Virus record (IMG/VR): IMGVR_UViG_3300028925_002282
Span: 1-24,730 of that record
Direction: 5' to 3' (one strand)
Origin: a virus
Length of the DNA stretch: 24,730 nt
Every line of letters starts with the position of its first letter. Position 1 is the first letter of the stretch. The position numbers and the translations under genes were made by a program. Of this stretch, positions 15,801-22,316 are shown piece by piece. The notes under the pieces were generated by a model. The model was not told the origin of the DNA and did no database searches. It was given only the letters and a program-made list of their open reading frames with translations.

Positions 15801-17030
15801 ATGGAAAACACACACTTGAAGTACAAAGATGAAATAAACGATCTTTGGGAGATAGGGCATGGATATACTCAAATTGCTATAATAATTAACGAGAGGCACA
15901 ATCTGGGCCTATCAACTGATTATTTTAGGAAGAAAATAAAAACCATTATAAAATACACTTTAGCCGATAAAGAGATTGTTGAATACAATGTAAGGCTATC
16001 AAAGCAAAAACAAAAGGCACAGGATCAAAGCCGAATTGCAAACAAATCATTCAGAGAGCATGCACGTTTGGAAAATTCATTAACGGCATACAATGAGGAA
16101 ATCATTAAGGTATTAAAAGAAAATTCATTGGAAACAGAATTTCCAAAAATTGAAATGGTTGGGAATGGTGCAATGGTTGTGCAAATTGCTGATACACATT
16201 TTAATGAGTTGGTTGATTTGGATCACAATAAATATGATTTTGAAGTTGCTGCAAAGAGGTTGCAAAAATTTGCATACTACACAAAAAAATATGCTGAATT
16301 GCATGGTGTTAAAAATATACTTATTGCCATAACTGGGGATTTAATAAATTCTGATAGGCGATTGGATGAAAAATTAAGCATGGCAACAAACAGGGCAAAG
16401 GCCACATTTTTGGGTGTTCATTTAATTAAACATTTCATTTTGGATTTAAGCAAGGTTGCAACAATAAGTGTTGCATGTGTTACAGGGAATGAATCCAGGG
16501 TGAATGAGGAATTGGGATGGGTTGATTTGGTTGCTTCAGATAATTACGATTTCACAATTTTTGAAATGTTAAGGTTATTATTGCCAAAAATAAATTTCAT
16601 TAGGGGAAACGCATTGGAATTAGTTGTTGAGGTTGCAGGGCAAAATGTGTTGCTTATTCATGGGCATCAGCTGGGCAAAATGGATAGCAATAGAATTGCA
16701 AAGGTAGTGGCGAAATATAGCCGTAAAGGGGTGCAAATACACTTCATTATCTGTGGCCACTTACATGAAACCATGATAACGGATTTATTTGCAAGGAGTT
16801 CATCATTAGTTGGTGCAAATGCTTATTCAGAAAACGCATTAAATTTAAGTTCAAGAGCCGCACAAAATATTTACATAATGAAAAAAGATGGTAGGCACGA
16901 TATAAGAATTGATTTACAGGAAACAAAAGGGTTTAAAGGTTATAAGATTGATAAGGAATTATTCAGTTATAATGCAAAAAGTTTAAATAAAACTATGCAA
17001 AACCATACGATTTTCAAAATAATTATATAG
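15801..17030 (+). CDS. calcineurin-like metallophosphoesterase with N-terminal HTH-like segment
   Basis: The 409-residue protein has an N-terminal segment (residues 10-50, LWEIGHGYTQIAIIINERH) that reads like a helix-turn-helix. A coiled-coil linker and a calcineurin-like catalytic domain follow. Metal-binding motifs are present in order: DTH (131-133), GD (179-180), GN (229-230), HGH (287-289) and GHLH (319-322). In the third motif the usual GNHD/E is GNES, so the catalytic His is missing or replaced. It may act on phosphodiester or nucleotide bonds, possibly on DNA. It is the last gene before the terminator at 17067, which places it in the late transcription unit. The substrate is unknown. 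Confidence 0.75.
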   Translation: MENTHLKYKDEINDLWEIGHGYTQIAIIINERHNLGLSTDYFRKKIKTIIKYTLADKEIVEYNVRLSKQKQKAQDQSRIANKSFREHARLENSLTAYNEEIIKVLKENSLETEFPKIEMVGNGAMVVQIADTHFNELVDLDHNKYDFEVAAKRLQKFAYYTKKYAELHGVKNILIAITGDLINSDRRLDEKLSMATNRAKATFLGVHLIKHFILDLSKVATISVACVTGNESRVNEELGWVDLVASDNYDFTIFEMLRLLLPKINFIRGNALELVVEVAGQNVLLIHGHQLGKMDSNRIAKVVAKYSRKGVQIHFIICGHLHETMITDLFARSSSLVGANAYSENALNLSSRAAQNIYIMKKDGRHDIRIDLQETKGFKGYKIDKELFSYNAKSLNKTMQNHTIFKIII

Positions 17031-17066
17031 ATTTGCAGTCATAATACTTTGTTTTAGTTAAGAATT

Positions 17067-17099
17067 TGCATCCTTTTTTTGGGGTGCATTTTCTTTTTT
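17067..17099 (+). terminator. intrinsic terminator at end of late block
   Basis: TGCATCC (17067-17073) pairs with GGGTGCA (17082-17088), 7 bp with one T-G wobble. The 8-nt loop is T-rich, and an 11-nt T-rich tract (TTTTCTTTTTT, 17089-17099) follows. It sits 37 nt past the stop of the metallophosphoesterase and 42 nt before the early promoter, dividing the genome into two transcription units. Confidence 0.8.
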
Positions 17100-17141
17100 A
17101 CATGGGTTGAGTAAAGTTTATTGGAAGTTTTATTGATATAT

Positions 17142-17173
17142 TTTGCACAGTTGTTTAAAATATTATATGTTTG
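17142..17173 (+). promoter_or_regulatory. Bacteroidota-type promoter of the early region
   Basis: TTTG (17142-17145), a 20-nt spacer, then TATGTTTG (17166-17173) match the Bacteroidota primary sigma consensus (TTTG or TTG, about 19-21 nt, TAnnTTTG). The first small gene starts 23 nt downstream of the -7 element, giving a short leader. A terminator lies directly upstream. I infer this promoter drives most genes from 17196 to the right edge. Confidence 0.8.
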
Positions 17174-17195
17174 CACCAACAAAAATAAACAAATT

Positions 17196-17297
17196 ATGAA
17201 AAACTTATTACAAACTTTATTGGCATTGGCTGGAATGTACGGATTACTTTACATATTATTGGCAACACTAACATTAATTGATTTACTTACATTATAA
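17196..17297 (+). CDS. 33-residue membrane peptide
   Basis: This 33-residue ORF (MKNLLQTLLALAGMYGLLYI...) is almost entirely hydrophobic and forms a single membrane helix. It is the first gene after the promoter, and its TAA overlaps the next ATG (TAATG), implying coupled translation. Function unknown; small membrane peptides at the start of early phage operons often modify the host envelope or block superinfection, but this is inference. Confidence 0.55.
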   Translation: MKNLLQTLLALAGMYGLLYILLATLTLIDLLTL

Positions 17298-17491
17298 TGT
17301 GGAGTGCTAAAAACAAATTTGGGGATATTGTGCGTTCAAAAATGAATGCAAAAGAATTAGAAAAATTCATTTCCAAAAATAAAGGATATTCATTTTCCAA
17401 AGAAATCAAAATAACAAATGCTGAAATCATTGCATACTGTTGTTTTATAAGTGCTGCAATAATTCAAATAATAATTTTATGGACAAGATAA
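17297..17491 (+). CDS. 64-residue C-terminally anchored membrane protein
   Basis: The N-terminal 40 residues are basic and hydrophilic (KNKFGDIVRSKMNAKELEKF). A membrane helix spans about residues 43-62 (EIIAYCCFISAAIIQIIILW), ending in WTR. It overlaps the upstream membrane peptide by one base and the next small gene by 13 nt. It may act with the 33-residue peptide as a pair. No family recognised. Confidence 0.6.
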   Translation: MWSAKNKFGDIVRSKMNAKELEKFISKNKGYSFSKEIKITNAEIIAYCCFISAAIIQIIILWTR

Positions 17492-17619
17492 AAAAAGAAA
17501 TAATGTACAATCCTGAAAAGGTAGGGAGTTTTGTAATGATGTTCGGATTCCAACAACCATCAGTTTACAGGCCCAACAAATGGGTTTCAATTAAAAAAGA
17601 AAATATAAAAAAGAAATAA
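17479..17619 (+). CDS. 46-residue basic protein
   Basis: The ATG at 17479 lies within the previous gene. The 46 residues (MDKIKKEIMYNPEKVGSFVMMF...) are basic with a short hydrophobic centre, and contain RPNKWVSIKKE near the end. It ends 4 nt before the annealing-protein-like gene. No homologue is recognised; the tight operon fit is the main support. Confidence 0.45.
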   Translation: MDKIKKEIMYNPEKVGSFVMMFGFQQPSVYRPNKWVSIKKENIKKK

Positions 17620-17623
17620 AAAA

Positions 17624-18031
17624 ATGGATAAAACAGAATTGACTAAATTTTACAAATTACATAATTTAAAACCATCTGATGTTTACAAAGATAAAAGGGG
17701 TTTTGTAATTATAACAAGGAGTGGAATAGAAAAGATAAAAAACCAAAATAAAATAAAGGTTGGGTTTGAAATGATTGTGTGCGATATTGACAATGTAGTG
17801 ATTAAGGCAATCAGCATGAGGTTTGATGCAAATGCTGATGAGTTTATCCCAATTATTGAAACATTTGGGAGTGCAAACAAAGAAAATTGTAGGCAAACAT
17901 TTAAGGTTGAGATTGCAGAAAAACGAGCATTGGCACGTTGTATAATCAAAACAATGCAATGGACTGATATGATGGGTGAAGATGAAATCGAAAACCAACC
18001 AGCCAAGTCATTAAACGCATTGAAATCATGA
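17624..18031 (+). CDS. possible single-strand annealing / recombination protein
   Basis: The 135-residue protein begins DKTELTKFYKLHNLKPSDVYKD and has a beta-rich centre (FVIITRSGIEKIKNQNKIKVGFEMIVCDIDNVVIKAISMRF). ETFGSANKENCRQTF follows, and a helix carries AEKRALARCIIKTM (residues 98-111). A beta sheet with an AEKRALxR helix is a trait shared, in my reading, with Rad52-like phage annealing proteins (for example the AETRAxGRAL helix of Sak3-type proteins). The gene sits upstream of an exonuclease and an SSB, which is where an annealase would be expected. The family is not certain. Confidence 0.45.
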   Translation: MDKTELTKFYKLHNLKPSDVYKDKRGFVIITRSGIEKIKNQNKIKVGFEMIVCDIDNVVIKAISMRFDANADEFIPIIETFGSANKENCRQTFKVEIAEKRALARCIIKTMQWTDMMGEDEIENQPAKSLNALKS

Positions 18032-18291
18032 GTGAAATAAAAAGGGAGGTTGAGGTAATTGTTTTATTGGCATTGGTGAAATGTGTTTCGGAACAATGTT
18101 CTGTATTAAAGGATCAACATTCAATGAACGTGAAGCAAAAATTCAATAGGTTAATGAAAGCGGCCCGAAATTATGAAAAGGAAATTGATGTTATAATGGA
18201 ACAAACTGGGGATTTCAATATTGAAAATGTGTACGATACAATAATGGAAACAATTAACGAATCAAAAACAATAGTTTATGAGCAAATTTAA
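18028..18291 (+). CDS. hypothetical helical protein
   Basis: The 87-residue, all-helical, charged protein (SEIKREVEVIVLLALVKCVSEQCSVLKDQHSMNVK...) overlaps its upstream gene (ATGA) and the nuclease downstream (14 nt). A weak pattern of paired helices may form a coiled coil. No family was recognised. Its location between the putative annealing protein and the nuclease suggests a partner in recombination. Confidence 0.55.
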   Translation: MSEIKREVEVIVLLALVKCVSEQCSVLKDQHSMNVKQKFNRLMKAARNYEKEIDVIMEQTGDFNIENVYDTIMETINESKTIVYEQI

Positions 18292-19012
18292 AATAAGCCA
18301 ATCGGCATTAAAAAGTTTCTTTGATCCAAATGTTTGTGATATCAAATGGGAGGAAATGTATTTAAACGGATACCGCACAGAACCAAGTGCAGCAATGTTG
18401 GATGGTTTGGTTTTTGAGCAACATGTAATTGGCGGTTCAAGGGGTGGCGAGGTTTACGAAATACCAAAAGGAAAGACAGGGAAAATGTTAAAAAGGGAAA
18501 CCGATTTAATGGCATTGTGTGAAAAGTCAATCCAAACAATGAATGATCTGGAAATTGAATTGATTGATGTGCAACCTGAATGGAATGTTGGGGATTTAAC
18601 AGGCCATCCTGATGCATTGGTGAAATACAAAGGGGAATTGGCAATCATGGATTTAAAATATACTGGGGTTCGGGAAGATGAAAGTTGCCGCTGGAATCCA
18701 TTTGCATGGGCTGATTTGGAACATAAGGATTTCAGGCAGGCATTACATTACATTGAAATGTATTATCAGGAACATGGGATTTATTTACCATTTTTTTACT
18801 TAGTATTTGGTAAAAGTGGATGGTGCAAATTCATAATGATTGATGTTTCAGGTGGTGCAATGGATGATTATAGAATGTTGTTAGATTCATTCAGGCGAGA
18901 ATTCAAGGCCTTTAAACCAAAACCAATTAGGAAATATGAGGTGTGTAGAAAATGCCCAGTATTATGTGATAAAAGAACAAACAAACCAAACATTGAAACA
19001 ATTACGATATGA
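18278..19012 (+). CDS. RecB/Cas4-like PD-(D/E)XK nuclease with four-Cys motif
   Basis: The 244-residue protein starts with the RecB-like ISQSALKSFFDP. LDGLVFEQHVIG (residues 41-52) matches motif I of RecB-type nucleases. The active site reads GHPDALV (D112) and MDLKYTG (D125, K127), followed by a helix with the conserved FRQALHYIEMY. Cys20 near the N terminus and C223-x2-C226-x3-C230 near the C terminus are placed as in AddB/Cas4-type Fe-S nucleases, so a 4Fe-4S cluster is possible. It likely resects linear DNA 5' ends for strand annealing. Neighbours are the putative annealing protein and the SSB. Confidence 0.75.
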   Translation: MSKFKISQSALKSFFDPNVCDIKWEEMYLNGYRTEPSAAMLDGLVFEQHVIGGSRGGEVYEIPKGKTGKMLKRETDLMALCEKSIQTMNDLEIELIDVQPEWNVGDLTGHPDALVKYKGELAIMDLKYTGVREDESCRWNPFAWADLEHKDFRQALHYIEMYYQEHGIYLPFFYLVFGKSGWCKFIMIDVSGGAMDDYRMLLDSFRREFKAFKPKPIRKYEVCRKCPVLCDKRTNKPNIETITI

Positions 19013-19383
19013 TAAAAATAGTTAAAGAAGCCGCAAGGGTTTCATCAAATTTATGGGATGCCAATATTGAAAGGGTGTTGGGAAATGATTGTCGAAAGGA
19101 TCACACTATAAAAGCAAAACGAATGCTGATTTATTATCTTTACAACTTTGTTGAAATAAGCCACAACAAAATGAAATTGTATATTAAAAATTTGGATCAT
19201 GCAACAAGCATTTACCATTGTAAAAAATTCAATGATGATTTATTGGAAAGCGAAATGATAACAATGAAGTTTGGGTTTTTTATGGGTGAAATGAGGGCAT
19301 TTAGCATTTATGGTGAGGAATTTGAGCAAAAGAAAAAAGAGTTGGAAATATTAAAAAGGGAAATAATTAATTTAAAAAAGTAG
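19009..19383 (+). CDS. DnaA domain IV-like DNA-binding protein
   Basis: The 124-residue protein has no AAA+ domain but carries a DnaA C-terminal (domain IV)-like segment at about residues 28-75. It includes CRKDHTIKAKRMLIYYLYNF, an SHNKMKLYIKNL helix, and DHATSIYHCKKF (DHAT at 63-66), which matches the DnaA signature DHSTVxxAxKK. In DnaA this segment recognises the DnaA box. A charged coiled coil makes up the end (EEFEQKKKELEILKREIINLKK). It overlaps the nuclease gene (ATGA) and precedes the SSB. It may bind the phage origin or host DnaA boxes, either to recruit or to block DnaA. Confidence 0.75.
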   Translation: MIKIVKEAARVSSNLWDANIERVLGNDCRKDHTIKAKRMLIYYLYNFVEISHNKMKLYIKNLDHATSIYHCKKFNDDLLESEMITMKFGFFMGEMRAFSIYGEEFEQKKKELEILKREIINLKK

Positions 19384-19386
19384 AAA

Positions 19387-19704
19387 ATGAAAGTAAATGG
19401 TAAGTTGGTAAAATTTTTAGAGGTTCAAAAAGGAACATCAAAGGCAGGAAAGGAATGGATGAAACAGGAATTTGTTATTGATACAGGTGGGGAATACAAT
19501 CCAGAGGTTTGCCTTAGTGTATTTGGTGAGGATAAAGTTAAGGCATTAAAACAATTTAGTGAGGGCCAAGAGTTGGAGGTTGAAATAAATATTTATTCAA
19601 GGGAATACAAAGGGAAATACTATCATTCAATTGATGCATGGAAAATTGAAGTTACTGGCGGCAATAGTCAGGAAGTTGAAAGTTCTGATGGATTGCCATT
19701 TTAA
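19387..19704 (+). CDS. single-stranded DNA-binding protein, DUF3127 family
   Basis: The 105-residue OB-fold protein matches DUF3127, a family typical of Bacteroidota: VNGKLVKFLEVQKGTSKAGKEWMKQEFVID, EVCLSVFGEDKV, GQELEVEINIYSREYKGKYYHSIDAWKIE. The C terminus is acidic and ends DGLPF (101-105), resembling the DDIPF tip of bacterial SSB through which host repair and replication proteins are recruited. It sits 4 nt after the DnaA-like gene and 3 nt before the winged-helix gene. It likely coats single-stranded phage DNA made by the nuclease. Confidence 0.8.
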   Translation: MKVNGKLVKFLEVQKGTSKAGKEWMKQEFVIDTGGEYNPEVCLSVFGEDKVKALKQFSEGQELEVEINIYSREYKGKYYHSIDAWKIEVTGGNSQEVESSDGLPF

Positions 19705-19706
19705 TT

Positions 19707-20078
19707 ATGATAAAAGGATTTGAAACGATTACGGCCGATTTAAGCAATGATGAGTTGCAAATGGTACAAAGTATCATAAAAGGATTAAAAGGCAAGCAGG
19801 GCAAGGATAACGCAATAACAGGCGCAAAAATTTGTGATGCAATGGGTTTGCATGGTGCAAGGTTGCGAAAGTTAATAAACCACATTAGGATCAACAACCT
19901 TTTACCATGTTTATGCTCAACATCAAATGGTTATTTTGTAGCAACAAACATTGAGGAATTAGAAAATTATATAATTTCATTAAAGCAAAGGATAAAAGCC
20001 CAGGTTGATGTTTTAAACGCATTAGAGCAACAAACAATAATTTTTGGAGGTACAGGGCAAATAACATTATTTGAATAA
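19707..20078 (+). CDS. winged-helix protein ending in clamp-binding-like motif
   Basis: In this 123-residue protein, residues 30-80 look like a winged helix (ITGAKICDAMGLHGARLRKLINHIR, then a wing with LCSTSNGYFVATNIEEL). A helix ENYIISLKQRIKAQVDVLNAL follows. The last residues are GQITLFE, with QITLF at 118-122. This matches the consensus of the bacterial sliding-clamp binding peptide (Q-x-x-L-F, for example QLNLF). The protein may therefore bridge DNA and the host beta clamp. It sits between the SSB and the first methyltransferase. The family is not known. Confidence 0.65.
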   Translation: MIKGFETITADLSNDELQMVQSIIKGLKGKQGKDNAITGAKICDAMGLHGARLRKLINHIRINNLLPCLCSTSNGYFVATNIEELENYIISLKQRIKAQVDVLNALEQQTIIFGGTGQITLFE

Positions 20079-20092
20079 AAATACAAACTAAA

Positions 20093-20509
20093 ATGAAAAA
20101 TAGAAATTTAAAACATGTGGATGATTGGGCAACACCTAAATATTTATATAATGAATTAGACAAGGAATTTAATTTTGATTTTGATCCATGCCCATTGCAA
20201 CATAATATTGAAGATTGGGATGGATTAAATGTTGATTGGGGTAATTGTAATTTTGTCAATCCCCCTTATTCCAGAAAATTAAAAGAAGCATTTGTTTTAA
20301 GGGCAATTGAAGAATCTAAAAAAGGAAAAAAATGCATTTTACTTTTACCTGTTTCAACATCAACAAAATTATTTCACAACTATATCTTACCAAATAAAAA
20401 GGAAATAAGATTTTTATTTAAAAGAATTAAATTTATTGGGGTAAATACATTTGGTGAGAAAGTTAGTGATAAGTGTGGGATGCATGATTCAATGATAGTT
20501 GTTTTTTAA
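20093..20509 (+). CDS. phage DNA N6-adenine methyltransferase (phage_Dam type)
   Basis: The 138-residue protein has the pattern of the phage Dam family (pfam05869-like): DDWATPKYLYNELDKEFNFDFDPCP (residues 10-34), then VNPPYSRKLKEAF with the catalytic NPPY (56-59), and later IRFLFKRIKFIGVNTFGEK. It methylates adenine in double-stranded DNA, probably to guard the phage genome against host restriction. No restriction enzyme gene is adjacent, so this is likely an orphan methylase. Its stop lies 1 nt before the next ATG (20511). Confidence 0.85.
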   Translation: MKNRNLKHVDDWATPKYLYNELDKEFNFDFDPCPLQHNIEDWDGLNVDWGNCNFVNPPYSRKLKEAFVLRAIEESKKGKKCILLLPVSTSTKLFHNYILPNKKEIRFLFKRIKFIGVNTFGEKVSDKCGMHDSMIVVF

Positions 20510-20510
20510 T

Positions 20511-21179
20511 ATGGAAATAATAAGAGTAATAAAAAATAAAAACTATTCCACAATCAATAATGAAATATTGAGGGATAAAAACATTTCTTTAAAAGCAAAA
20601 GGATTATTGATTACAATTTTAAGTTTGCCACCTGGTTGGGATTTAACAATTGCAGGAATGAGTGCAATTTGTAAGGAGGGTAAAAGAAGTATTGGTTCAG
20701 CAATAAATGAATTAATTGAATTTGGATACATTAAAAGGAACGCAATTAAGGATGGGACAATGTTTGCTGGTTATGAGTATTTTGTTTATGAATCACCCAA
20801 GTGCGGTTTTGTGGTTACGGGAAATGGGGATGCGCAAAATGTGGTTACGCAAAACGGCACGCAATTAAGTACTTATAAAAATAAAACCTTAAATAATAAA
20901 GTAAATATTAATGGTAGGTTTCAAAAACCTTTAATTTCTGAAATTTCAAATTACATTGAGGAAAGGGGAAATTTAATTGATCCAAACAAATTTTACGATT
21001 ATTATGAAAGCAATGGATGGAAAGTTGGCCGCAACAAAATGAAATGTTGGAAGTCGGCAATTAGGAATTGGGAAAATATGCGAAAAGATAAGGGCCAAAT
21101 GGAATCTAAAGTAATGGAAAGATTATCAAGCCATGATAAGGCAAAGGAAATATTAAAAAACATGCATAATGGGAATTAA
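20511..21179 (+). CDS. replication initiator-like protein (winged helix, DnaD-like tail)
   Basis: From ATG 20511 the protein is 222 residues; a TTG at 20499 would overlap the methylase and is less likely. The N-terminal 90 residues read as a winged helix (NEILRDKNISLKAKGLLITILSLPPGWDLT, then a recognition helix KEGKRSIGSAINELIEFGYIKR) as in RepA_N or DnaD-like replication initiators. A low-complexity linker with many Asn and Gln follows. The C-terminal part has a helix set FYDYYESNGWKVGRNKMKCWKSAIRNWEN, typical of phage replisome organisers that load helicase. No helicase or primase is visible, so host proteins are probably recruited. Confidence 0.7.
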   Translation: MEIIRVIKNKNYSTINNEILRDKNISLKAKGLLITILSLPPGWDLTIAGMSAICKEGKRSIGSAINELIEFGYIKRNAIKDGTMFAGYEYFVYESPKCGFVVTGNGDAQNVVTQNGTQLSTYKNKTLNNKVNINGRFQKPLISEISNYIEERGNLIDPNKFYDYYESNGWKVGRNKMKCWKSAIRNWENMRKDKGQMESKVMERLSSHDKAKEILKNMHNGN

Positions 21180-21783
21180 TTTACACAATATGGATTGCTT
21201 AAAAGCAATGAAAGAAATGCAGGATAATGAATTTGATTTGGCAATAGTTGATCCTCCTTATGGAATAGATATTAAAACAAGGGTATTTAATGATGGTAAA
21301 AAATGGGATAGTGAAATACCAAATGAAAAATATTTTAAAGAACTAAAGAGAGTTTCAAAAAACCAAATTATTTGGGGTGGAAATTATTTTTTAGATTATT
21401 TAGGGGCTACGCCTTGTTTTTTAATTTGGGATAAAAAAATGACAGATAAACACCTAATGAGTATGAGTGAAATGGCTTGGACAAGTTTTAATACAAAGAA
21501 TTTAATATTTAGGCAACCGCCAGTAGGAGAAAGGGGTTTTTATAGTATAGATGGAAAGAGAATACATCCTACTCAAAAAAGTATAAAACTTTATGAGTGG
21601 ATTTTAATGAATTATGCAGAAAAGGGAAACAAAATTTTAGATACTCATTTAGGAAGCGGATCAATTGCAATTGCATGTGATAATTTAGGATATGATTTAG
21701 AGGGGTTTGAGTTAGATGCGGAATATTTTTATGCAGCAACAAAAAGATTGAAAATTCATCAATCACAAATTAAAATGTTTTAA
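21169..21783 (+). CDS. DNA methyltransferase (N6-adenine or N4-cytosine, beta class)
   Basis: This 204-residue amino-methyltransferase has catalytic DPPYG at 28-32 near the N terminus and the SAM-binding loop DTHLGSGS (158-165; usually DPFxGSGT) near the C terminus, so the order is beta class. HPTQKS (133-138) is the common third mark. The C terminus is HQSQIKMF, where QIKMF (200-204) resembles a beta-clamp peptide (compare QADMF of E. coli DnaE). It overlaps the upstream gene by 11 nt. It likely protects phage DNA or marks an origin; no restriction gene is nearby. Confidence 0.88.
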   Translation: MGINLHNMDCLKAMKEMQDNEFDLAIVDPPYGIDIKTRVFNDGKKWDSEIPNEKYFKELKRVSKNQIIWGGNYFLDYLGATPCFLIWDKKMTDKHLMSMSEMAWTSFNTKNLIFRQPPVGERGFYSIDGKRIHPTQKSIKLYEWILMNYAEKGNKILDTHLGSGSIAIACDNLGYDLEGFELDAEYFYAATKRLKIHQSQIKMF

Positions 21784-21784
21784 A

Positions 21785-22180
21785 ATGGAAATTAAAGAAA
21801 TAAACCAACAGGATTTGGAATTAATGTGCATTGATGTATTAACACAAACATATGCTGATTTAGGGCAAAAGGATAACGATCCGCAAAACAAAGTTATGTT
21901 GGCCCAGAGTTTAGCAAAGGATTTAAAAAGAAGATATGCGTTCATGCCTTTTGATGCTGTAATTTTAGCATTTGAGAATGGGGTTCGGAATACCGATAAA
22001 TTTGTTGTTAGTGCAGCAACATGGTGCAAATGGCTCAATAAGATGAAAGCCGAAATTTGGGATGGGTGGCATCATTTTGAGTTAGGGAATTTTCATGTTA
22101 TCCAGCCACATGTTAAAGTAATAATGAAACAACAACCAGTTACAATGCTGGAATATAAACAAAAGAAAATAAGCAATTAA
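21785..22180 (+). CDS. hypothetical protein, replication-associated by context
   Basis: The 131-residue protein starts 1 nt after the methyltransferase stop. The first half is helical and acidic (QQDLELMCIDVLTQTYADLGQKDNDPQNK), followed by SLAKDLKRRYAFMPFDAVILAFENGVRN and the aromatic segment TWCKWLNKMKAEIWDGWHHFEL. From memory, small Bacteroidota phage proteins with a similar RYxxMxxxxVxxAFxxGVR stretch lie near replication genes, possibly as helicase loaders, but I cannot assign a function. Confidence 0.6.
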   Translation: MEIKEINQQDLELMCIDVLTQTYADLGQKDNDPQNKVMLAQSLAKDLKRRYAFMPFDAVILAFENGVRNTDKFVVSAATWCKWLNKMKAEIWDGWHHFELGNFHVIQPHVKVIMKQQPVTMLEYKQKKISN

Positions 22181-22220
22181 CAACCAATTGTTAAAAACTA
22201 CAAAATAAAAACAAAGAATT

Positions 22221-22316
22221 ATGAAATATTTTGCTTTAATTTACATCATGACAATTATATATTTATTTTTGGAAGCATATTTTACAGATCCAGTTGATGA
22301 TGGATTCAAAAGATAA
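22221..22316 (+). CDS. 31-residue membrane peptide
   Basis: MKYFALIYIMTIIYLFLEAYF forms one membrane helix, followed by a short acidic/basic tail (TDPVDDGFKR). It overlaps the following Cys-rich gene. The ATG is preceded by an A-rich leader 40 nt long after the last stop. Its short length makes it uncertain, but the pattern of tiny membrane peptides recurs across the early region. Confidence 0.4.
   Translation: MKYFALIYIMTIIYLFLEAYFTDPVDDGFKR

Noticed and set aside
17032-17175. Four TTTGCA words as replication iterons
   Set aside because: TTTGCA is common throughout this AT-rich genome; two copies fall in the terminator stem and promoter, so there is no clear reason to call iterons.
22264-22271. 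TATTTTTG resembling the -7 promoter element
   Set aside because: It lies inside a small ORF, and no TTG is found at the required 19-21 nt upstream.
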